Assembly (NCBI GenBank): GCA_964510785.1
Contig: CAZECM010000109.1
Coordinates: forward strand, 1 to 9,128
DNA: 9,128 bases
Source: JAAYZM01 sp964510785
Lineage (GTDB): Bacteria; Actinomycetota; Actinomycetes; Actinomycetales; Cellulomonadaceae
Direction: 5' to 3'
Below, piece by piece: positions 1-5,715 of this stretch. Numbering within the stretch: the first letter of the stretch is position 1; each line of letters starts with the position of its first letter. The notes under the pieces were generated by a model. That model did no database searches and had not been told where the DNA came from. It was given only the letters and a program-made list of their open reading frames with translations. The translations under genes were made by a program, and so were the position numbers.

Positions 1-81
1 GCCCGTCCGAAGGAGGCTGGGCCGTCGCACATCCTAACGCGTCGGCGCCGTCGCTCAGCCCTTCGGCACCGCCGCGACCAG

Positions 82-87
82 TAGACT
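82..87 (+). promoter_or_regulatory. Probable -10 box of the tRNA-Pro promoter
   Basis: TAGACT keeps the TA...T positions of a sigma-A -10 element and lies 10 bp before the first base of the mature tRNA, where a tRNA promoter is expected. No convincing -35 hexamer is seen 16-18 bp upstream, which is common in GC-rich actinobacteria. The call rests on position and the hexamer alone. Confidence 0.35.
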
Positions 88-97
88 CCGTGCAGAC

Positions 98-171
98 CGG
101 GATGTGGCGCAGCTTGGTAGCGCACCTGCTTTGGGAGCAGGGGGTCGCAGGTTCGAATCCTGTCATCCCGA
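98..171 (+). tRNA. tRNA-Pro (anticodon UGG)
   Basis: This is a complete 74-nt cloverleaf that decodes proline CCN codons. The acceptor stem pairs CGGGATG (98-104) with CATCCCG (164-170), and A171 is the discriminator base. The anticodon stem is CCTGC/GCAGG around the loop TTTGGGA (130-136), with anticodon TGG at 132-134 and the usual T at 131. The T-loop TTCGAAT is canonical. CCA is not encoded, because C-T-T follows the discriminator, so the 3' end must be added enzymatically. A proline tRNA just upstream of tig is, to my knowledge, a recurrent actinobacterial arrangement; here a 5-kb gene lies between them. Confidence 0.96.
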
Positions 172-244
172 CTTTGTGATCCCGACTCTCTGATGTCCCA
201 GGACATCCCGGCTCTGTGACGTCCCAGGGCACCCCGCCTCTCGG
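165..244 (+). repeat. Degenerate 26-bp tandem repeat starting in the tRNA 3' end
   Basis: Two adjacent 26-bp units, 179-204 and 205-230, match at 22 of 26 positions by hand alignment. A partial 14-bp unit precedes them at 165-178 and a more diverged one follows from 231. Each unit starts with A(T/C)CCCG(A/G/C)CT. In the first unit those bases are the last seven of tRNA-Pro, so the array looks like repeated copying of the tRNA 3' end. No open reading frame or integrase gene is associated with it. It may be a slippage product or a remnant of recombination at the tRNA. Confidence 0.6.
192..207 (+). terminator. Short palindrome after tRNA-Pro, possible terminator
   Basis: GATGTCC (192-198) and GGACATC (201-207) are perfect inverted repeats around CA. 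As RNA this gives a 6-bp stem with a 4-nt loop. It lies 20 bp after the tRNA and spans the boundary of two tandem repeat units. It could end tRNA transcription or be a protein-binding palindrome. No U-tract follows and the stem is short, so the call is weak. Confidence 0.3.
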
Positions 245-254
245 AGCGCTCTGT
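241..254. promoter_or_regulatory. CebR-like operator candidate upstream of the xylanase
   Basis: The 14-bp sequence TCGGAGCGCTCTGT contains the palindromic core GAGCGCTC. It matches the CebR/CelR LacI-family operator consensus, as I recall it (TGGGAGCGCTCCCA), at 10 of 14 positions, including nine in a row (GGAGCGCTC). Such operators control cellulose and cello-oligosaccharide genes in actinobacteria. The outer right half is degenerate, and the site lies 180 bp before the start codon, so function is uncertain. Confidence 0.3.
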
Positions 255-316
255 CCTGGCTCGCTGCGTGGGTGAGCACGGCGACGACCCCTGGCGCGCG
301 TGAATGCGGTCCGATC

Positions 317-358
317 ATAGTTTCGAAGAACTATCGGGAATTGTGACCCGAAAGTTCT
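317..358. promoter_or_regulatory. Overlapping inverted repeats, probable operator of the xylanase gene
   Basis: Two inverted repeats overlap here. ATAGTT (317-322) pairs with AACTAT (329-334) across 6 bp. AGAACTATCGGG (327-338) pairs with CCCGAAAGTTCT (347-358) across an 8-bp spacer, with 11 of 12 positions complementary. The arms contain TTTCG/CGAAA elements, which recur at 455-461 and 466-472 inside the coding sequence. Actinobacterial xylanase genes are often controlled by LacI-type repressors that bind inverted repeats with CGAA/TTCG half-sites, so a xylo-oligosaccharide-responsive operator is the best guess. No regulator gene is in the window. The sequence could also form an RNA hairpin if transcription starts upstream. 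Confidence 0.5.
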
Positions 359-380
359 CCCCATCTGCTCCGACAGCGGC

Positions 381-386
381 TAGCGT
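381..386 (+). promoter_or_regulatory. Possible -10 box of the xylanase promoter
   Basis: TAGCGT followed by CAGG resembles the tig -10 region, where TAGGAT is followed by TGTCAGG. It would put the transcript start near 392, about 40 nt before the ATG. The -35 position would then lie at the end of the 327-358 inverted repeat, so a bound repressor would block RNA polymerase. No good -35 hexamer is present. Confidence 0.25.
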
Positions 387-433
387 CAGGTCCGACATCG
401 GCCTGTCCCTTGGTTGTGCGCAAAGGAGCGTAG

Positions 434-3400
434 ATGAGTTTCATCACAAGTCGACGAAAGTCGCGCGAAACTATCGGAGTCTCGGGGGTGCTGGCCCTCG
501 TGCTGAGTCCCCTCGTGGTCGCCGCCACCGCGGCGCCCGCCTCGGCTGCCGATCCCGACGTCCTCGTGTCCACCGACTTCGAGGACGGCACCGTGCCGGC
601 CGTCTGGCAGCAGAGCGGTGGGCCCACCCTGACCGTCGTCGACGACGAGGGCGGCAAGGTCCTCGAGATCGCCGACCGCGCCGAGAACTTCGACGGCATC
701 CAGACCGCGCTCGGCGCCATCGAGTTCGAGCACGACGTCACCTACACGTTCTCCTTCCGCGCGAAGCTCGCTGCGGACGCGGGTGGCCCGTACGAGATGC
801 GGGCCGTCGTCAAGCCGCACTACGGCTGGGTCGGCAACGCAGCGGTGAGCTCCGAGGAGTGGACCACCCTCTCGGGCTCCTTCACCGTCCCGGCCGACCG
901 GGACCCGGCGGACGTCCAGCTGTACATCGGCACCTCGCCGGACTCCGGAGCCACGTACACCTACTACGTCGACGACCTCCTCCTCACGAGGCCGGCGAGC
1001 GGTCCTGCCACGATCGTGAGCACGGACTTCGAGGACGACTCCTTCGCACCGTGGACGCCGCGCGGACCCGTCACGCTCGCCATCGCGGCCGAGGGCCACG
1101 ACAGTGCGAAGTCGATGCTCGTCTCCGGTCGCGCCGACGGTTGGCACGGTCCGCAGATCCCCGTGGGTTCGCTCATCACCGAGGGGACCTACCAGATCTC
1201 CGGCTGGGTCAAGCTGCCCGCCGGCACCGAAGGGACCACCGAGATCAACTTCGGCATGCAGCAACCCGGAGCGAGCAACGAGTACCCGTGGGTCGGTGGA
1301 CGTCTCGAGGTCGGTGCCGACGAGTGGGTCGAGCTCTCGGGCTCGTACACCGTGGACAGCGAGCACCCACCGACCAACCTCTACATCGAGTCGGCCAGCC
1401 AGACCCAGTCCTTCCTCGTGGACGACGTCCTCGTCCTCGGTCCGCCGTCGGACGCCTGGACCCCGACGCCCGATCCGGACTTCGTGCCCGGCGGCGCCGT
1501 GGGGATCTCCCAGACCCCGGTCTCGGCCGCACGCGGCACGGGCGACGTCGCCGCGCTCACGTTCGACGACGGCCCCAACGGGGCGGCGACCACGGAGCTG
1601 CTCGACTTCCTCGCCGGCGAGGACGTCGCCGCGACGTTCTGCGTCATCGGCCAGAACATCGAGGCGCCCGGTGGCGCAGAGATCCTGCAGCGGATCGTGG
1701 CTGACGGCCACACGCTGTGCAACCACTCGACGAGCTACGCGGACATGGGCGCCATGTCGCACACGCAGGTCGAGAACGACCTCAAGGCGAACCTCGAGAT
1801 CATCCGCACCGCGCTCGGTGACCCCGAGGCCCAGGTGCCCTACTTCCGGGCACCCAACGGCAGCTGGGGCGTCACGGGCGAGGTGGCCGCGGCGCTCGGC
1901 ATGCAGCCGCTCGGGCTCGGCAACGTGATCGTCGACTGGGACAACCCCCAGCCCGACGTCGAGACGCTCGAGGACAACCTGCGCGCGGCGATCACCCCGG
2001 GAGCCGTGGTGCTCGTCCACGACGGCGGCGGCGACCGTACCAACAGCATCGCCGCGGTCAAGAACGTCATCCCCGAGTTCCTCGCGGACGGCTGGACCTT
2101 CACGCTGCCGCGTGGTGGGGCGCCCGTCGGTGCGTACACGCAGACCTTCGACTTCGAGGACGGCACCCTGCAGGGCTGGGTCCCGCGCGCGACGGCGGAA
2201 GGTGCTGCGACCGTCGAGGTCACCGACACCGAGGCGCACGACGGCAGCACGTACGCGGCGACCGTCACCGACCGCGTCCACCAGGGCCAGGGCATCGGCT
2301 ACGTGGTCTCGGACGTGTTCCAGGCCGGCGTCACCTACGACATCTCGGCGTGGCTGAGGTTCGCCGAGGGCGAGGTGCCGGGCAACGTCTGGCTCTCGAT
2401 CGCCCAGACCGTCGGCGGTTCCACGAGCTACGGGACCGTCGCCCAGTTCTCGGGGATGTCCAACAGCGGCTGGGTCCAGGTCGAGGCGGCACTCACGATG
2501 CCGAACGTCGACGAAGGTCTCTTGTACTTCGAGACGGCCTACGCGGGGGGCGACCCGGGCAACACCTCGACGTTCCTCGTGGACGACGTCGTGTTCTCCG
2601 CGCGGGTCCCCGGCGAGATCCAGGACCTGACACCGCTCAAGGACACGGTCGACTTCCCCGTGGGCGTAGCGATCGACTCGCGCGAGACCCTCGGGGCCCC
2701 GTCGGAGCTGCTGCTCCGGCACTTCGACCAGGTCACGCCCGAGAACCACATGAAGCCCGAGGCGTTCTACGACGCGGCAGGCAACTTCCAGGTCCACCCG
2801 CAGGCCACGGCGATCATGGACTACGCCCAGGCGAACGACCTGCGCGTCTACGGGCACGTGCTCGTGTGGCACAGCCAGACGCCGGACTGGTTCTTCCAGG
2901 ACGACGAGGGCGAGTTCCTCACGAACAGCGAGGACGACAAGGCGGAGCTGCGCGATCGCATGCGCACGCACATCCGCAACGTCGCCGCTGCGTTCGCGGA
3001 CGAGTACGGCCTCTACGGCTCGGACACCAACCCGCTCGCCGCGTGGGACGTCGTCAACGAGGTCGTCAACGACGGCACGCAGTACGCCGACGGCCTGCGC
3101 CGCAGCCTCTGGTACAACATCCTCGGCGAGGAGTACATCCACCTTGCGTTCGAGTACGCCGAGGAGTTCTTCAACGGCGAGTTCGCGGCCGAGGGCTCCG
3201 ACCGCCCGGTGAAGCTGTTCATCAACGACTACAACACCGAGCAGTCCGGCAAGCAGCAGCGCTACTTCGACCTCGTGAACCGCATGCTCGACGCCGAGAC
3301 CCCGCTCGACGGTGTGGGCCACCAGTTCCACGTGAACCTGGCCATGCCGACGAGCGCCCTCGAGGCGGCGATCGTGAAGTTCCAGGGCCTCGGCCTCAAG

Positions 3401-5542
3401 CAGGCGGTCACGGAGCTCGACGTCGTCGTCGGTTCCGCGAGCGAGGCGCGACTCATCGACCAGGGCCACTACTACCAGCGCGCCTTCGAGATCTTCCGCA
3501 CCTACGCGGACGAGCTCGAGGCCGTCACGGTGTGGGGGCTGACCGATGGTCGCAGCTGGCGTGCGGGCAACAACGGCCAGCCGTTGCTGTTCGACGACGA
3601 CCTCCAGGCCAAGCACGCCTACTTCGGTGCGGCCGACAGCCCTGAGCTGGCGGACCCGATCCGTTCCGCGAACGTGTTCGCGGCCGACGTCACGTCGGCG
3701 ACCACGGGTCCGGACGCGCTCGAGTGGCGCAAGCTCCCGCTGCACGACATCGACGGCGACAGCGCGTTCCAGCTGCGCTGGAGCGTTGGCCAGCTCACGG
3801 CCTACGTCAGGGTCGTGGACGGCTCGGTCGATGCCGGCGACGGCGTGACGTTCGAGTACGAGGGTCAGACCAAGACCTTCCTGCGGGACGGCACGGGCAC
3901 GGCCACCGGCGTCGTGCAGCCCACGGACGACGGGTACGTCGTCGTCGTGGACCTGCCCCTCGCCTCGGCCCCGACGGAAGGCTCGACCGCGAGCTTCGAC
4001 GTCCGGGTCGCCGACGGCGGCACGGTCACGGGGTGGAACTCGCCCGGCAACCTCGGGGTCCTCGACCTCGTCGAGCCGCTGAGCTACCTCGAGGCCGCCC
4101 GCGCGACGCAGGCGCCCCAGATCGACGGGGTGGTCGACGGGGTGTGGGCGAGCGCAGGCACCGTGAAGACGGAGAAGTTCACGTCGGGCTCGAGCGGGGC
4201 CACCGCCGAGGTGAAGACGCTGTGGCGCGACGAGACCCTCTACGTCCTCGCCGAGGTGACCGACCCCGTGGTCGACGTCTCGGGTTCTGACCCGTGGGTG
4301 CAGGACTCCGTGGAGATCTACCTCGACGCGGGCAACGTCAAGAACGGCTCGTACCGCTACGACGACACGCAGATCCGCATCAGCGCGGAGAACGTGCTCT
4401 CGTTCGGCAGCGGTGGCGACGAGGCGTTCCAACGCGCCCGGGTGGTCTCGCAGACGGCGGGCACGGCGACCGGCTACCGCGTCGAGGCGGCGATCAGCCT
4501 CCTCGAGTACGGCGGTCTCGGGACGTTCCACGGCCTGGACTACCAGGTCAACGACGCCTCGAACGGCGTGCGCACCTCGATCTCCAACTGGGCCGACCCG
4601 ACCGGGGCCGGATACCAGAACACCGGTCACTGGGGTGTGGCTCAGCTCGTCGAGACCGTCGACGTCGGCGAGCCCGGTGAGCCTGGCGAGCCCGACCCGG
4701 TCGACGTCGCACCGAAGATCACGCTGCACCCGAAGAGCGTCGTGGCGAAGGTGTCGAAGGTCGTCACGCTCAAGGCCGCGGCCACGGGCAAGCCGGCACC
4801 GAAGGTCCAGTGGCAGAAGCGGGCCGCCGGCAAGACCGCGTGGACCTCGATCAAGGGAGCGACGAGCACGTCGCTCCGGGTCAAGAACACGAAGGCCGCC
4901 TCCGGCTCGTCGTACCGCGCGGTGTTCACGAACGCCGCCGGCAAGGCGACCACCAAGGCCGCGAAGGTGAGCGTCAAGCCCACCAAGGCCAAGGTCACGC
5001 TGCACCCGAAGTCCGCTAAGAAGGTCAAGGCGGGCACGAAGGTGAAGCTCCGGGTCAAGGCGACCGGCGACTTCCCCGCGGCGAAGGTCGGCTGGGAGCA
5101 GCGCAAGCCGGGCTCGAAGAAGTGGACGAAGGTGAAGGGCGCCGCCAAGAGCACCCTGACCGTGGTCGCGAGCCACCAGACCGACGGTGCGCGCTACCGG
5201 GCCGTGTTCACCAACACGGCGGGCAAGGTCCGTACCAAGGCCGCCACGATCACGGTGCGCGACGGCGTCCCGGCGTTCGTCAGCCAGCCCAGGAACGCGA
5301 GCGTGAGGTCGGGCAAGGCCGCGACCTTCACCGCCGTCGTGGCGGCGAGCCCGCGGGCCAAGTTCCAGTGGTTCTCGAAGACCCCCGGTTCGCGGACCTG
5401 GGTCGCTGTGAAGGGAGCCAAGGGCGCGACGCTCAAGGTGCGGGGCGCGAAGGCGCGGACGGGCACGACGTACGTGCTCATCGCGACCAACGCCAAGGGC
5501 TGGACCTCGAGCAAGGTGGTGCGTCTCACCGTGAAGAGGTAG
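434..5542 (+). CDS. Secreted bifunctional xylanase: CE4 deacetylase plus GH10, with CBM22, CBM9 and Ig-like domains
   Basis: This 1702-aa exoenzyme should cut beta-1,4-xylan and probably deacetylate it. The ATG follows AAAGGAG by 5 nt. A Sec signal peptide (residues 1 to about 38, cleavage after PASA) leads into CBM22-like domains at about 42-188 and 193-340. The CE4/NodB domain (370-562) has TFDDGP (D378, D379), H431, RAPNGSW (R472), VDWD and LVHDGG (H529); the second motif-2 histidine is Y435. A third CBM22 (570-728) precedes GH10 (733-1070), which has WHSQ (H813), acid/base E876 in WDVVNEV and nucleophile E994 in TELD. A degenerate CBM9-like region (1075-1215), a clearer CBM9 (1220-1408), a GEPGEP linker and three Ig-like repeats (1426-1516, 1517-1610, 1611-1702) follow. 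The Ig repeats are very lysine-rich. There is no dockerin, LPXTG or SLH motif, so release or non-covalent attachment is likely. The frame is intact. Domain borders are estimates by eye; GH10 and CE4 assignments are secure. Confidence 0.93.
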   Translation: MSFITSRRKSRETIGVSGVLALVLSPLVVAATAAPASAADPDVLVSTDFEDGTVPAVWQQSGGPTLTVVDDEGGKVLEIADRAENFDGIQTALGAIEFEHDVTYTFSFRAKLAADAGGPYEMRAVVKPHYGWVGNAAVSSEEWTTLSGSFTVPADRDPADVQLYIGTSPDSGATYTYYVDDLLLTRPASGPATIVSTDFEDDSFAPWTPRGPVTLAIAAEGHDSAKSMLVSGRADGWHGPQIPVGSLITEGTYQISGWVKLPAGTEGTTEINFGMQQPGASNEYPWVGGRLEVGADEWVELSGSYTVDSEHPPTNLYIESASQTQSFLVDDVLVLGPPSDAWTPTPDPDFVPGGAVGISQTPVSAARGTGDVAALTFDDGPNGAATTELLDFLAGEDVAATFCVIGQNIEAPGGAEILQRIVADGHTLCNHSTSYADMGAMSHTQVENDLKANLEIIRTALGDPEAQVPYFRAPNGSWGVTGEVAAALGMQPLGLGNVIVDWDNPQPDVETLEDNLRAAITPGAVVLVHDGGGDRTNSIAAVKNVIPEFLADGWTFTLPRGGAPVGAYTQTFDFEDGTLQGWVPRATAEGAATVEVTDTEAHDGSTYAATVTDRVHQGQGIGYVVSDVFQAGVTYDISAWLRFAEGEVPGNVWLSIAQTVGGSTSYGTVAQFSGMSNSGWVQVEAALTMPNVDEGLLYFETAYAGGDPGNTSTFLVDDVVFSARVPGEIQDLTPLKDTVDFPVGVAIDSRETLGAPSELLLRHFDQVTPENHMKPEAFYDAAGNFQVHPQATAIMDYAQANDLRVYGHVLVWHSQTPDWFFQDDEGEFLTNSEDDKAELRDRMRTHIRNVAAAFADEYGLYGSDTNPLAAWDVVNEVVNDGTQYADGLRRSLWYNILGEEYIHLAFEYAEEFFNGEFAAEGSDRPVKLFINDYNTEQSGKQQRYFDLVNRMLDAETPLDGVGHQFHVNLAMPTSALEAAIVKFQGLGLKQAVTELDVVVGSASEARLIDQGHYYQRAFEIFRTYADELEAVTVWGLTDGRSWRAGNNGQPLLFDDDLQAKHAYFGAADSPELADPIRSANVFAADVTSATTGPDALEWRKLPLHDIDGDSAFQLRWSVGQLTAYVRVVDGSVDAGDGVTFEYEGQTKTFLRDGTGTATGVVQPTDDGYVVVVDLPLASAPTEGSTASFDVRVADGGTVTGWNSPGNLGVLDLVEPLSYLEAARATQAPQIDGVVDGVWASAGTVKTEKFTSGSSGATAEVKTLWRDETLYVLAEVTDPVVDVSGSDPWVQDSVEIYLDAGNVKNGSYRYDDTQIRISAENVLSFGSGGDEAFQRARVVSQTAGTATGYRVEAAISLLEYGGLGTFHGLDYQVNDASNGVRTSISNWADPTGAGYQNTGHWGVAQLVETVDVGEPGEPGEPDPVDVAPKITLHPKSVVAKVSKVVTLKAAATGKPAPKVQWQKRAAGKTAWTSIKGATSTSLRVKNTKAASGSSYRAVFTNAAGKATTKAAKVSVKPTKAKVTLHPKSAKKVKAGTKVKLRVKATGDFPAAKVGWEQRKPGSKKWTKVKGAAKSTLTVVASHQTDGARYRAVFTNTAGKVRTKAATITVRDGVPAFVSQPRNASVRSGKAATFTAVVAASPRAKFQWFSKTPGSRTWVAVKGAKGATLKVRGAKARTGTTYVLIATNAKGWTSSKVVRLTVKR

Positions 5543-5558
5543 TACGCAAGGCGCACGA

Positions 5559-5606
5559 CGACGGTGCCCCGCGGAACTGATCCCTCCCACCCGCGGGGCA
5601 CCGTCG
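5559..5606 (+). terminator. Strong hairpin terminator after the xylanase gene
   Basis: The arms 5559-5574 and 5591-5606 pair perfectly over 16 bp, almost all G-C, around a 16-nt loop. The hairpin starts 16 bp after the stop codon. No U-tract follows, as is usual for GC-rich actinobacteria. It should stop xylanase transcripts before tig and protect their 3' end. The stem is symmetric but no opposing gene is present. Confidence 0.8.
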
Positions 5607-5619
5607 CGCACGCGTGCCG

Positions 5620-5625
5620 TAGGAT
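5620..5625 (+). promoter_or_regulatory. -10 box of the tig promoter
   Basis: TAGGAT is a good actinobacterial -10 hexamer and puts the transcript start near 5632, giving a leader of about 84 nt. The -35 position (about 5597-5602) falls within the 3' arm of the upstream terminator hairpin and has no clear TTGACA match. Terminator and promoter are therefore packed together. Confidence 0.5.
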
Positions 5626-5646
5626 TGTCAGGTTGTGCGCGCGGCC

Positions 5647-5688
5647 GGGAGGTCCCGCCCTCCCCAGATCTGCGCCGGTCCCCGGCGC
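5647..5688 (+). other. Two consecutive hairpins in the tig leader
   Basis: GGGAGG (5647-5652) pairs with CCTCCC (5659-5664) around a 6-nt loop. GCGCCGG (5672-5678) pairs perfectly with CCGGCGC (5682-5688) around TCC. Both lie between the predicted transcript start and the ribosome binding site at 5702-5706. They may affect mRNA stability or translation. No known riboswitch is recognised, and hairpins arise easily in such GC-rich sequence. Confidence 0.4.
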
Positions 5689-5715
5689 CCACCGAACCAC
5701 CAGGAGAACACCGTC

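Noticed and set aside
10..16. AAGGAGG resembling a ribosome binding site
   Set aside because: No ATG, GTG or TTG start follows at suitable distance; only the tRNA promoter and tRNA come next.
31..36. Minus-strand TAGGAT as a divergent -10 box for a gene left of the window
   Set aside because: Only about 30 bp remain to the left, with no start codon and ribosome binding site in view and no -35. It cannot be supported from this window.
437..470. Twin-arginine (Tat) signal in the xylanase leader (SRRKS)
   Set aside because: The consensus hydrophobic residues after the RR pair are missing (KSRE follows), so an ordinary Sec signal peptide fits better.
2350..3645. A 431-codon plus-strand frame inside the xylanase gene
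   Set aside because: It is out of frame with the GH10 coding sequence, Arg/Pro/Gly-rich and without family motifs.
4709..5542. Cellulosome dockerin or sortase anchor at the xylanase C-terminus
   Set aside because: No calcium-binding duplicated dockerin motif, LPXTG or terminal hydrophobic segment is present; the end is an Ig-like beta domain.
386..5692. A 1768-codon open frame on the minus strand opposite the whole xylanase gene
   Set aside because: It is a by-product of high GC and third-position bias. Its product is Arg/Val/Leu/Asp-rich with no domain, it has no ribosome binding site, and the plus-strand protein has clear families and catalytic residues.
5635..5715. Upstream GTG for tig adding 27 residues
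   Set aside because: The extension is unconserved in character and lies in the structured leader. The GTG at 5716 has AGGAG at good spacing and puts GFRKGK at residues 43-48, as in E. coli.
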